Assembly: GCF_029240215.1 (NCBI RefSeq) | Contig: NZ_JARBTK010000008.1 | Coordinates: 1 to 64,000 of the forward strand | Direction: 5' to 3' | DNA: 64,000 bases | From: Chryseobacterium sp. | GTDB lineage: Bacteria > Bacteroidota > Bacteroidia > Flavobacteriales > Weeksellaceae | Part shown: positions 53,868-62,723 of the stretch, piece by piece | How the letters are laid out: each line of letters starts with the position of its first letter | How positions within the stretch are numbered: position 1 is the first letter of the stretch | Translations under genes and position numbers: made by a program | Notes under the pieces: model-generated | The model's database searches: none | Told to the model about the DNA's origin: nothing | What the model saw: only the letters and a program-made list of their open reading frames with translations

Positions 53868-54506
53868 TTAAAATTCAAGACCATTCGGGAAAGCTTTCTT
53901 TCTGAAGATCAATAATAATGCAGCTCCCACAGTAATTGCAGAGTCAGCAACATTGAAGATATATTTAAAAAATTCGATGTGTTTTCCACCGATTATTGGC
54001 CAGCTTTCAGGAACCGTCCAATCAACTAAAGGAAAGTGAAGCATATCAACAACGCACCCTTTCATAAAATTAGAATAACCGTCACCGATAGATGTTATTT
54101 TTGAAACTCCACCATAATCAATCCATCTTCCAATACTTTCGTCATAAACTGTTCCGCTGTCGAAAATCAGTCCGTAGAACATTCCGTCAATAATATTTCC
54201 GATTGCTCCTGCAAAAATGATAGACATTGGTATAATTAAATAATTTGAAGCTCCCTGTTTCAGCCATTTTTTAAATAAATAGATCATTCCTCCGATTAAG
54301 AAAAGCCTTAAGACTACCAGAAGATATTTACCAATCAGTCCGCCAAAATGGAGTCCGTAAGCCATACCCGGATTTTCAACAAAAGTAAGTTTAAAAAAAG
54401 GTAAAACAGAAACGCTTTCTCCTAAACTAAAATGAGTTTTGATATAAATTTTTGAAGCCTGATCTATAAATAATATTAGAAAAGTGACAGCTAAGATCTT
54501 TTTCAT
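53868..54506 (-). CDS. lspA: Lipoprotein signal peptidase (signal peptidase II)
   Basis: A 212-residue inner-membrane aspartic protease with four transmembrane helices that cleaves prolipoproteins. Catalytic Asp residues are in AGAIGNIIDGMFYG and in FNVADSAITVG near the C-terminus. It is longer than the 165-residue E. coli enzyme because of an extra periplasmic stretch (SGTVYDESIGRWIDYGG region), a usual Bacteroidota feature. Its ATG overlaps the previous gene's stop (TAATG), so it is co-translated with the small gene upstream. Confidence 0.93.
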   Translation of the reverse strand: MKKILAVTFLILFIDQASKIYIKTHFSLGESVSVLPFFKLTFVENPGMAYGLHFGGLIGKYLLVVLRLFLIGGMIYLFKKWLKQGASNYLIIPMSIIFAGAIGNIIDGMFYGLIFDSGTVYDESIGRWIDYGGVSKITSIGDGYSNFMKGCVVDMLHFPLVDWTVPESWPIIGGKHIEFFKYIFNVADSAITVGAALLLIFRKKAFPNGLEF

Positions 54507-54700
54507 TACAAATTAGTCTTTGGTTTGTCTTTAAAACTTTTCCCTGTATTTTCTTTTTTAACAGGAGTTTTTTTCTCGAAAGTTTGAGTTTTCATTCCTC
54601 TTGTATGAAATTTTTCGTAACGAATTCCCATATCTTTCATCACGCTTTTCAGTGCGTTCAGCTCCATTTGGTTTTTGGGGTGTACAATTAATGCTTCCAT
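54506..54700 (-). CDS. Small DUF2683-like protein
   Basis: A 64-residue basic protein. The N-terminal part MEALIVHPKNQMELNALKSV and MKDMGIRYEKF matches the DUF2683 family as I remember it. The C-terminal 30 residues are low-complexity Lys/Thr/Pro. It is coupled to lspA by a TAATG overlap. It may be an antitoxin-like or regulatory peptide; there is no sequence evidence for a function. Confidence 0.6.
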   Translation of the reverse strand: MEALIVHPKNQMELNALKSVMKDMGIRYEKFHTRGMKTQTFEKKTPVKKENTGKSFKDKPKTNL

Positions 54701-54721
54701 TTTTTTTATTTAATTCTTTTT

Positions 54722-54751
54722 TGTCAGTCTGAGCCATAGTCGAAGACTTAT
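54722..54751. repeat. Copy of a dispersed 'CTGAGC..AGTCGAAG' repeat
   Basis: GTCAGTCTGAGCCATAGTCG followed by AAGACTTA resembles a short repeat common in Chryseobacterium-type genomes. It is placed between the DUF2683-like gene and the next gene, where no coding region is present. Confidence 0.35.
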
Positions 54752-54993
54752 TTTTTAGACAGTTCGTCTAATCTTTTTCGGTCTTTTGCAGACAGATCAT
54801 TGATTCCGTTTTTGCCCATTTTGCTCAGAAGTTTGTCGATTTCCTTTTCTCTTTCGCGTTTATCAGAATTAAACTGTTGATCTATCGTCAGATTTTTTGG
54901 CTTGTCGGGATAGAATCTGTTTTTGATTCTGTCTCTGTTGAAAAACCATAAAATGGCGATAAGAATAATTCCTAAAATCAAATATTCGCTCAT
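54748..54993 (-). CDS. Small membrane-anchored protein, DUF6576-like
   Basis: An 81-residue protein with one N-terminal transmembrane helix (SEYLILGIILIAILWFF) followed by NRDRIKNRFYPDKP and a charged C-terminal helix KREREKEIDKLLSKMGK, GINDLSAKDRKRLDELSKK. The C-terminal 'GI..LS..ER..L..LS' motif is like DUF6576 and also like the ends of rhomboid-related proteins of Bacteroidota. Function unknown. It belongs to a run of minus-strand genes ending in lspA. Confidence 0.65.
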   Translation of the reverse strand: MSEYLILGIILIAILWFFNRDRIKNRFYPDKPKNLTIDQQFNSDKREREKEIDKLLSKMGKNGINDLSAKDRKRLDELSKK

Positions 54994-55078
54994 AGATATA
55001 ATTAAAAATTAGGTTTATAAAATGTCATACAACATTTCATAAACCCAATAATTTATTTACAAAAATAAGATAAAAATA

Positions 55079-55459
55079 TTATCTCTGCATATTTTTAGCC
55101 TCGATGCTCAAAGTAGCGTGCGGAACTGCCAAAAGTCTTTCTTTCGGAATCAGTTTTCCGGTCACTCTACATACACCGTAAGTTTTATTTTCTATTCTGA
55201 TCAAAGCATTTTTCAGATCTCTGACAAATTTTTCCTGTCTTCCTGCCAAAATAGAGTTTTGCTCTTTACTCAAAGTTTCTGCACCTTCTTCAAAGGCTTT
55301 GAATGTTGGTGAAGTATCATCAGTCCCGTTATTCTGGTCGTTGATGAAGCTTTCTCTGATTAGCTGCAGATCTTTCTCTGCTTTTTCTATTTTTTCTCTA
55401 ATAACTTTTTTAAATTCCTGTAAATCAGAGTCATTATATCTTACCCTTTCGTCTTGCAT
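55079..55459 (-). CDS. DksA/TraR-family protein with degenerate zinc finger
   Basis: A 126-residue protein: a coiled-coil helical hairpin (about 10-85, FKKVIREKIEKAEKDLQLIR) and a C-terminal finger. YGVCRVTGKLIPKERLLAVP and HATLSIEAK keep only one of the four Cys of the canonical C4 finger, so zinc is probably not bound in the usual way. This loss is common in the Bacteroidota members as I remember them. DksA-like proteins insert into the secondary channel of RNA polymerase and act with ppGpp. It is 60 bases downstream of ileS. Confidence 0.82.
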   Translation of the reverse strand: MQDERVRYNDSDLQEFKKVIREKIEKAEKDLQLIRESFINDQNNGTDDTSPTFKAFEEGAETLSKEQNSILAGRQEKFVRDLKNALIRIENKTYGVCRVTGKLIPKERLLAVPHATLSIEAKNMQR

Positions 55460-55518
55460 GGTCTTTTTCTTTTTTAATAAAATTATGAAATGGAGTTTGA
55501 AAAAACAATAACTATACG

Positions 55519-58500
55519 TTAATTTTTTTCAACATTTACTTTAAAATTAATGTCATCAATGTCGATTTCGTTAAAATTTGAAAGTGAAGATACAATTTCT
55601 ATTTTATTTGACAAGACTTCAGATGAAATATATTCTTCATTTTGCTTAATTTGATCCAAAAACGGGCTGTTTTCTTCCAAAATGATGCTTATTCTGTCTG
55701 TTAATTCAAAATCTTTGTCTTTTCTCAGATTTTGGATCCTGTTAATAAACTCTCTTGCGATACCTTCAGATTTTAACTCATCAGTCATCTTCAAATCTAA
55801 TGCCACAGTTGTTTTTCCGTCAGAAGTTACTGTCCATCCCGGAATATCTTTTGTGGAAATCTCAACATCAGCAACTGTGATTTCATAACCTTGCAGCTCA
55901 ATTTTTCCTTCTTTTTCTAAAGATGATATCTGCTCAGCTGAAAGATTAGTAATTTCATTACCAACAACTTTCATGTCTTTTCCAAGCCTGGAACCTAAAG
56001 TTTTGAAGTTAGGTTTGATTTGTTTTACAATTAAATGAGATGCTTCTTCGGCATTGATTAATTGTAATTCTTTAACGTTAACTTCCTGTTTAATTAATTC
56101 GGCAACTGCTAAAATTTGCTCCTCAGTCTTTTTATCCAAAACAGGAATCAATACTTTTTGCAAAGGCTGACGCACTTTTACATTTTCCTTTTTTCTCAAA
56201 GAGAAAACCATACTTGTAATATTTTGTGCTAAATGAGTTTTTTCAACCAAATCTTGGTCGATTAAACTTTCATCCGCAACCGGGAAGTCTGTTAAATGTA
56301 CAGATTCTGAACTTTCTTTTCCTGTTACTTTGTTCAAATCCTGATACAATTGATCCATAAAGAATGGAGCGATTGGCGCAGATAATTTAGCAACGGTTTC
56401 AAGACAGGTATATAAAGTTTGGTAAGCAGAGATCTTGTCATCAGAGTAATCTCCTTTCCAGAAACGTCTTCTGCATAATCTTACGTACCAGTTACTTAAA
56501 TTATCATTGACGAAATTGCTGATTGCTCTTGCAACTCTTGTCGGTTCGTAATCTTCATAGAATGCTTTTACTTCTTTGATTAAAAGATTTAATTCAGATA
56601 AAATCCAACGGTCAATTTCAGGACGGTTTTCTATTTCTTTTTCAGAATAATTAAATCCGTCAACATTTGCATACAAGGCAAAGAATGAATACGTGTTGTA
56701 AAGTGTTCCGAAAAATTTTCTTCTTACTTCATCAATTCCTTCAATGTCAAATTTCAAATTTTCCCAGGGATTTGCGTTTGAAATCATGTACCAACGCGTT
56801 GCATCGGGACCGTAAACGGCAAGCGTTTCAAACGGGTCAACAGCATTTCCTAAACGTTTTGACATTTTCTGACCGTTTTTATCCAAAACAAGTCCGTTAC
56901 TCATTACATTTTTATAAGCAACTGAATCAAAAACCGCAGTTCCTATGGCGTGAAGCGTATAAAACCATCCACGAGTCTGATCAACTCCTTCAGCAATAAA
57001 ATCTGCCGGGAAAGCTTTATGGTTGTCAATTAATTCTTTATTCTCAAAAGGATAATGCAACTGTGCATAAGGCATTGAACCTGAATCGAACCAAACGTCA
57101 ATCAGGTCGCTTTCACGGTTCATTGCTTTTCCGGAATCTGAAACCAAAACAACTTTGTCAACAATGTTTTTGTGTAAGTCAACCAAAGAATAATTTTCTT
57201 CAGACATGTTTCCGATTTCAAAGCCTTTGAACGGATTTTCTTTCATCAATCCTGCGGCAACAGATTTTTCGATCTCATTGTACAACTCTTCTACAGAACC
57301 GATTATTTTTTCTTCTGCCTGTCCCGAACCTATCGAAGGGTCTGTTCTCCAGATCGGCAAAGGAATTCCCCAATATCTTGAGCGGGATAAATTCCAGTCG
57401 TTGACGTTTTCTAGCCAGTTGGCAAAACGACCTTCTCCGGTAGCTTTTGGCTTCCAGTTGATTTCTTTGTTTAAATCTACTAAACGGTCTTTTACAGCCG
57501 TCATTTTCACAAACCAAGAATCCAAAGGATAATATAAGACGGGTTTGTCGGTTCTCCAGCAATGAGGGTAGCTGTGAACATATTTTTCAACCTTGAAGGC
57601 TTTGTTTTCTGTTTTTAAAACAATTGCCAGTTCTACATCCCAAGATTTTTCAGGAGCAGTTCCGTCATCGTAATATTCATTTTTAATATATTTTCCTGAG
57701 AAAGTTTCCGGAACATCATTTCCTTTGATAAATTTCCCTTGAAGGTCAACCAACGGAACTAAATTATCGTTTTCGTCTTTTACCAACATTGGCGGAATTC
57801 CGTTTTCTTTGGCAACTCTCGCATCATCCGCGCCAAAAGTAGGAGCAATATGTACGATACCAGTACCGTCTTCCGTTGTTACAAAATCTCCGATGATCAC
57901 TCTGAACGCTTTTTTTTCCCTTTGGTCAAGATACGCTCCGCTTGATTCAGGAGTTTCATCCGGCGTAAACCAAGGAATTAACTGTTCGTATTGAGTTTCA
58001 GCCAATTTTTCTCCGGTAAATTCTTTTAAAACTTTATATGGAATCGTTTTACTGTCTGAAGTATAGTTTGCCAAATCTTCATCAGTTCCTTCAATGAATT
58101 TTTTGCCGAAATTCTTTTCTAATAAAACTCTCGCCAAAACAACCGTTACGGGCTCAAAAGTATATTGGTTGAAAGTTTTAACGACAACATATTCAATATC
58201 TCTTCCTACCGCCAAAGCTGTGTTTGAAGGTAAAGTCCAAGGAGTTGTCGTCCAAGCTAAAATGTTTACATCTCCATCGATATCATTAAATAAGTCTGAA
58301 GAATCTTTTTTAACTTTAAACTGAGCAACAATGGTTGTATCGGTAACATCACGGTAAGTTCCAGGCTGATTCAACTCGTGAGAAGAAAGCCCTGTTCCTG
58401 CTTTCGGAGAATACGGCTGAATGGTGTAACCTTTATACAACAATTCTTTGCTGTACAATTGCTTCAACAACCACCAAACCGTCTCCATATATTTTGACTT

Positions 58501-58956
58501 GTACGTGATGTAAGGATCTTCAAGATCTACCCAATATCCGATCTTTTCGGTCAGGTGATTCCAAACATCAGTATAACGCATTACTGCTTCACGACAAGCT
58601 TTGTTGTAATCTTCAATCGAAATTTTTTTGCCAATATCTTCTTTTGTAATTCCGAGTTCTTTTTCAACTCCTAATTCTACGGGAAGTCCGTGCGTGTCCC
58701 AACCTGCTTTACGGAAAACCTGTTTCCCGTTCTGAGTCTGGTAACGGCAGAAAATATCTTTCAGCGCTCTTGCCATAACGTGGTGAATTCCAGGCATTCC
58801 GTTTGCTGAAGGCGGACCTTCGTAAAACACAAACTCAGGATTTCCCTGACGTGTTTCCACACTTTTTGCAAAAGTGTCGTTTGCTTTCCAGAACTCCGAA
58901 ACATTCTCGGCTACGTCTATAAGATTGAGGTTTTTATATTCTTTAAATTGGCTCAT
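55519..58956 (-). CDS. ileS: Isoleucyl-tRNA synthetase with a small in-frame repeat insertion
   Basis: A 1145-residue class I synthetase of the eukaryotic-like long type. The HIGH-type motif is GMPGIHHVMARAL near residue 54 and KMSKR (GQKMSKRLGNAVDP) near residue 697. The CP1 editing domain lies between. Near residues 539-547 the sequence reads LPIWRTDPSIGSGQAEEKII; the part DPSIGSGQA is encoded by a known type of short dispersed repeat (CCTGTCCCGAACCTATCGAA) and does not belong to the family. It sits in a surface loop between conserved blocks, so the enzyme should still work. Confidence 0.95.
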   Translation of the reverse strand: MSQFKEYKNLNLIDVAENVSEFWKANDTFAKSVETRQGNPEFVFYEGPPSANGMPGIHHVMARALKDIFCRYQTQNGKQVFRKAGWDTHGLPVELGVEKELGITKEDIGKKISIEDYNKACREAVMRYTDVWNHLTEKIGYWVDLEDPYITYKSKYMETVWWLLKQLYSKELLYKGYTIQPYSPKAGTGLSSHELNQPGTYRDVTDTTIVAQFKVKKDSSDLFNDIDGDVNILAWTTTPWTLPSNTALAVGRDIEYVVVKTFNQYTFEPVTVVLARVLLEKNFGKKFIEGTDEDLANYTSDSKTIPYKVLKEFTGEKLAETQYEQLIPWFTPDETPESSGAYLDQREKKAFRVIIGDFVTTEDGTGIVHIAPTFGADDARVAKENGIPPMLVKDENDNLVPLVDLQGKFIKGNDVPETFSGKYIKNEYYDDGTAPEKSWDVELAIVLKTENKAFKVEKYVHSYPHCWRTDKPVLYYPLDSWFVKMTAVKDRLVDLNKEINWKPKATGEGRFANWLENVNDWNLSRSRYWGIPLPIWRTDPSIGSGQAEEKIIGSVEELYNEIEKSVAAGLMKENPFKGFEIGNMSEENYSLVDLHKNIVDKVVLVSDSGKAMNRESDLIDVWFDSGSMPYAQLHYPFENKELIDNHKAFPADFIAEGVDQTRGWFYTLHAIGTAVFDSVAYKNVMSNGLVLDKNGQKMSKRLGNAVDPFETLAVYGPDATRWYMISNANPWENLKFDIEGIDEVRRKFFGTLYNTYSFFALYANVDGFNYSEKEIENRPEIDRWILSELNLLIKEVKAFYEDYEPTRVARAISNFVNDNLSNWYVRLCRRRFWKGDYSDDKISAYQTLYTCLETVAKLSAPIAPFFMDQLYQDLNKVTGKESSESVHLTDFPVADESLIDQDLVEKTHLAQNITSMVFSLRKKENVKVRQPLQKVLIPVLDKKTEEQILAVAELIKQEVNVKELQLINAEEASHLIVKQIKPNFKTLGSRLGKDMKVVGNEITNLSAEQISSLEKEGKIELQGYEITVADVEISTKDIPGWTVTSDGKTTVALDLKMTDELKSEGIAREFINRIQNLRKDKDFELTDRISIILEENSPFLDQIKQNEEYISSEVLSNKIEIVSSLSNFNEIDIDDINFKVNVEKN
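57318..57342. repeat. Dispersed short palindrome-like repeat inside ileS
   Basis: CCTGTCCCGAACCTATCGAA followed by GGGTC resembles the widespread 'CCTGAGCCTGTCGAAGGG' type of repeat. It is inserted in frame in the ileS coding region. Confidence 0.6.
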
Positions 58957-59335
58957 TGTAATTTCTCAATTTCGTTGATTAATCAAGTTGGCAAATTTAG
59001 TGATTTTTGTCGGTTTATAATATATGTTTTATTTTGATTCGGTTTATTGAAAATTTTGAGAAGATCAAAGTGTTTTCAAAAGTGAATTGTTAATGCTGGA
59101 ATGTGAATTTAAAAGTTTCTCAATAACAGAATCTGTAGTTTCTATCAATAGGAGTGGGCTTTAGCCCACTTTCAAATTCGACGAATGATATTGGCTTTTG
59201 CCAAAACCTATTTTCTCTCGCAGATTTTGCAGATAACACAGATTTATACAATTTAATTTTAAAAATAATCTGTGAAAATCTGTGCGATCCGTGGGAGAAA
59301 AAATGCTTCAAATTTTAATTTTAATTTAAATAAAT
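58957..59335. other. Intergenic region with composite repeats
   Basis: A 380-base gap. A perfect hairpin AGTGGGCTTTAGCCCACT is at 59153-59170, TTGGCTTTTGCCAA follows at about 59191, and an imperfect inverted pair built on CAGATTTTGCAGATAACACAG and ATCTGTGAAAATCTGTGCG spans 59220-59300. Apart from these repeats I see no gene. A minus-strand open frame at 59120-59311 is an artefact of the repeats. Confidence 0.6.
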
Positions 59336-59356
59336 TTGTCATCTAAATTTAAACTA

Positions 59357-60649
59357 TTGGAACTCTTCCCACTCATCGAGAAATCAAGCATTCAGGACAT
59401 CAAAAAATTTCAGGAAGAAAAACTTCATGAGCTTTTGAAATATTTGGAGGCACATTCACTTTTTTATCAAAAATTATTTAAAAAAAATAATATTAAGATT
59501 TCGGAGATCCAGACTTTAGAAGATTTGAAGAAAATCCCGACGACATCGAAGAACGACATTCAGCAGAACAACGATGGTTTTTTCTGTATCTCAAATGATA
59601 AAATTGTGGATTATAGCACTACTTCGGGTACGTTGGGAGATCCTGTTACGTTCGGTTTGTCAGATTCTGATTTGGAGAGATTAGCTTATAACGAAGCGAT
59701 TTCTTTTGCCTGTGCAGGAATTCAGAAAGGTGATGTTGTGCAGATGATCACGACTATTGACAAGAGATTTATGGCGGGTTTGGCTTATTTTTTAGGTTTA
59801 AGAAAAATGGGTGCAAGTGTCGTAAGAATGGGACCTGGAATTCCCGAGCTTCAATGGGATTCTATTTTCAGATATAAACCGAAATATCTGATTACTGTTC
59901 CTTCATTTCTTCTAAAAATGATTGATTATGCCGAAAAGCATGGAATTGATTATAAAAATTCAAGCATTTACGGAGCAGTATGCATCGGCGAAAGCATCAA
60001 AAATCAGGATTTTACAGATAATATTCTTTCACAGAAAATAAAAGAAAAATGGGATATTAAATTATTCTCAACCTATGCTTCCACAGAAATGAGCACCGCT
60101 TTCACGGAATGCGAATTTCAGGTTGGAGGACATCAACACCCTGAATTGATTATCACAGAAATTCTTGATGATAATGAAAATCCGGTGAAGGAAGGAGAAA
60201 GCGGAGAACTGACGATTACGACTTTAGATGTTGAAGCACTTCCACTATTAAGATTTAAAACGGGAGATTTAGTTAAAGCACATTACGAACCTTGTCAATG
60301 TGGTAGAAACACGATGCGATTGGGTCCTGTTGTCGGAAGAAAACAGCAGATGATCAAATATAAAGGGACCACTTTGTATCCTCCAGCGATGAATGATATT
60401 CTGAATGATTTTGACGGTATTTTATGTTACCAGATTGTAATCCAGTCAAATGAAATTGGTTTAGATGAAATTATTATTAAAGTAAGCACAGAGAGCGAAT
60501 CAGAAAGTTTTGTCAATGAAGTGAGAGATCATTTCAGAGCAAAATTAAGGGTGAGTCCGAAAATTGAGATTGTAACTTTTGATGTTTTGTCAAAAACCGT
60601 TCACAATCCAAACAGCAGAAAACCTATTAATTTTTTAGATTTAAGATAG
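59357..60649 (+). CDS. Phenylacetate-CoA ligase-like AMP-forming enzyme (flexirubin cluster)
   Basis: A protein of about 430 residues of the adenylate-forming PaaK type. There is no ATG at the start; TTG at 59357 (giving M-ELFPLIEKSS) is the likeliest, and TTG at 59336 the alternative, which would lie in a promoter-like TAAATTTG. The AMP-binding P-loop is YSTTSGTLGDPVTFG, followed by STYASTEMSTAF and LPLLRFKTGDLV. Near a tyrosine ammonia-lyase and a halogenase-like oxidoreductase it probably activates an aromatic acid such as 4-coumarate for flexirubin synthesis. Confidence 0.82.
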   Translation: MELFPLIEKSSIQDIKKFQEEKLHELLKYLEAHSLFYQKLFKKNNIKISEIQTLEDLKKIPTTSKNDIQQNNDGFFCISNDKIVDYSTTSGTLGDPVTFGLSDSDLERLAYNEAISFACAGIQKGDVVQMITTIDKRFMAGLAYFLGLRKMGASVVRMGPGIPELQWDSIFRYKPKYLITVPSFLLKMIDYAEKHGIDYKNSSIYGAVCIGESIKNQDFTDNILSQKIKEKWDIKLFSTYASTEMSTAFTECEFQVGGHQHPELIITEILDDNENPVKEGESGELTITTLDVEALPLLRFKTGDLVKAHYEPCQCGRNTMRLGPVVGRKQQMIKYKGTTLYPPAMNDILNDFDGILCYQIVIQSNEIGLDEIIIKVSTESESESFVNEVRDHFRAKLRVSPKIEIVTFDVLSKTVHNPNSRKPINFLDLR

Positions 60650-60743
60650 TTTATTCAAATAAACAGGAAATATTATCATTTAATTAAATTAGAATTTCTC
60701 AAGGAATATTATATTTGCTGACTTTTAATTATTATATTAAACT

Positions 60744-61349
60744 ATGAAAAAATTATTTCTAATGCTGTTCTTTGCTATTGCATCCACGGCTTTTTCACAA
60801 AACAAAATTAATGTCATTCAGGGAAATTATGATTTTCTTAAAGACCAAACCGAAGTAAATGTTCAATTGAAATTTGACAATGCGGCTTATCAGGAGAAGA
60901 ATTTATCAGAAGCGCAATATATTGAAAGCAGAAAAGCCGATATTACAGCACGAAAAGGGGATAAGGTTTGGGATAACTGGACTTATCAATGGGAAAAATT
61001 TAAAACTTCAGAATATTTGGAATATTTCTATAAAGGGATAAATGCAAAATCAAAAAAGATAAAATTTAAGAATGATGTTAAAGCAAAATATACTTTAATC
61101 ATAGATGCGAAATGGATCTACGCAGGTTGGTATGGTGGTATGATCGGTTCTCAGGAAGCCAAACTTACAGCAGATTTGCTATTTGTGGAAACAGACAATC
61201 CTTCAAATGTAATCATGAAATTACAGGCAGATAAAATTCAAGGCAAGAAAATGAACGACCAATTTTCTTGGGAATATGGAAGAATTGCTGCGGCGTATGA
61301 GATTACAGGAAAAAAACTTGGTACAGAAATCAAAAAGGTTTTAAAATAA
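60744..61349 (+). CDS. Secreted protein of unknown function
   Basis: A 201-residue protein with signal peptide (MKKLFLMLFFAIASTAFSQN). The mature part is mixed alpha/beta with many aromatic residues (WDNWTYQWEKF, KWIYAGWYGGMIG) and ends in a basic tail. No family is recognised. It lies between the CoA ligase and the convergent oxidoreductase, and its terminator is shared with the latter. A role in the pigment pathway is not shown by sequence. Confidence 0.6.
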   Translation: MKKLFLMLFFAIASTAFSQNKINVIQGNYDFLKDQTEVNVQLKFDNAAYQEKNLSEAQYIESRKADITARKGDKVWDNWTYQWEKFKTSEYLEYFYKGINAKSKKIKFKNDVKAKYTLIIDAKWIYAGWYGGMIGSQEAKLTADLLFVETDNPSNVIMKLQADKIQGKKMNDQFSWEYGRIAAAYEITGKKLGTEIKKVLK

Positions 61350-61350
61350 C

Positions 61351-61382
61351 AAAAGCGGTCTGAAATTTTCAGACCGCTTTTT
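61351..61382. terminator. Bidirectional terminator
   Basis: AAAAGCGGTCTGAAA and TTTCAGACCGCTTTT form a near-perfect stem with T runs on both sides, between the secreted protein gene and the convergent oxidoreductase gene. Confidence 0.9.
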
Positions 61383-62626
61383 TATGGTTGCTGTTTTTCT
61401 GTTTTAATGAAATTGGCGAGATTTACGATTGCAGTATCGTGTATTCTTACAAACGTATTTTTTTTGTCCCAGACATAACCTGCCAAAACTGCGCAGATTT
61501 TCCTTTTCACATCAGGGTTTTCTGGTTGATGGAAAAATAATTCCTGAAGATTTCCGGTGTACCATTCTTTCACATAGGTTGTAAAAACGTTGACTCCGTA
61601 TAAAATATAGTCAGCAAATTCTGTCTGCCAATCAACTTTTTCGCCGTTTAATTGTCTTATTGCCAATTTTGCTGCCGTCATTCCGCCTTCTGTTGCGAAT
61701 GCCATTCCAGATGAAAAAACGGGATCGAGAAATTCTGAGGCATTTCCCGTTAAAGCAAATCCGTCTCCAAATAAGCTTTTTACCGAACAGGAATAATCTT
61801 TCAAATGTCTCGGCTCAAACAAAAATTCAACATCACCAAAACGTTTTACATAATAATCTGAAAGTGAAATTGCTTTTCGTAAAGCTTCTGAAGTATCTCC
61901 GTTTTCAGACAATTTATCAATATATTCAGTCGGACCCACAATTCCCACACTTGTATTTCCATTTGAAAAAGGAATTACCCAAAGCCAAACCTCGGTTTCA
62001 ATAATATCAAATGAAATCAAAGTTCCTTCTACGCCTTCTTCTCTGTTGACATCTTCAACATGAGCAAAAATCGCAGAGTGCGGAGAAAGTTTTGAAGGTT
62101 TTTCTAAATCTAAAAGTCTTGGCAAAACTCTTCCGTAACCACTAGAATCGATGACAAATTTTGCGTGGATTTCTTTTGTTTCGCCTTCTTTATTTTTTAC
62201 AGTCGTAATAGAATCAGTTCCGTTAAATTCAATTCCGATTACTTCAGTTTCAAATTCTAAATCTACACCTTTATTGATGACTTCATTAGCTAGAGCCTGA
62301 TCAAAATCAGCTCTCGGAACCTGCCAAGTCCAGTCCCATCCTTCTCCGAATTTATTACTAAAATCAAAAAGGCAAACTTCATCACCTCTCAAAAAACGTG
62401 CCCCCAATTTTTTCTCGAAGCCCATTTTATCCAAAGCAGGAAAAAGTCCGGCCTCCTCAAAATGATCCATTACTCTCGGGATCAGACTTTCGCCAACGAC
62501 AAGTCTCGGAAATTTTGTTTTTTCAACAACTTTTACGTTGATATTATTCTTCTTTAGGTACGAAGAAGAGACGCATCCGGAAGGTCCAGCTCCGATTACG
62601 AGAACATCAACAAATTCTTTGATCAT
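61382..62626 (-). CDS. FAD-dependent oxidoreductase, halogenase-like (flexirubin cluster)
   Basis: A 414-residue flavoprotein with the N-terminal dinucleotide motif VIGAGPSGCVSSSYL, a second FAD block FVIDSSGYGRVLPRLL and the LTGNASEFLDPVFSSGM block. This is the fold of tryptophan-halogenase-like and geranylgeranyl-reductase-like proteins. The WxWxIP element typical of flavin halogenases appears as WLWVIPFSNG. In flexirubin clusters such an enzyme modifies the aromatic ring or works on polyene intermediates. The gene is divergent from the ammonia-lyase gene with a 97-base promoter region. Confidence 0.8.
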   Translation of the reverse strand: MIKEFVDVLVIGAGPSGCVSSSYLKKNNINVKVVEKTKFPRLVVGESLIPRVMDHFEEAGLFPALDKMGFEKKLGARFLRGDEVCLFDFSNKFGEGWDWTWQVPRADFDQALANEVINKGVDLEFETEVIGIEFNGTDSITTVKNKEGETKEIHAKFVIDSSGYGRVLPRLLDLEKPSKLSPHSAIFAHVEDVNREEGVEGTLISFDIIETEVWLWVIPFSNGNTSVGIVGPTEYIDKLSENGDTSEALRKAISLSDYYVKRFGDVEFLFEPRHLKDYSCSVKSLFGDGFALTGNASEFLDPVFSSGMAFATEGGMTAAKLAIRQLNGEKVDWQTEFADYILYGVNVFTTYVKEWYTGNLQELFFHQPENPDVKRKICAVLAGYVWDKKNTFVRIHDTAIVNLANFIKTEKQQP

Positions 62627-62723
62627 CTTTGATTTTTTATTTTAATAATAACTTATATCTTTGCCGCAAAATTAATGACAATTAATTATATTTTACAAAA
62701 TTATATATTATTACTTTTAATTG

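Noticed and set aside
59120..59311. Minus-strand frame of 63 residues
   Set aside because: It reads straight through the GTGGGCTTTAGCCCAC and ATCTGTG repeats; its sequence is what those repeats give when translated, with no family or start signal.
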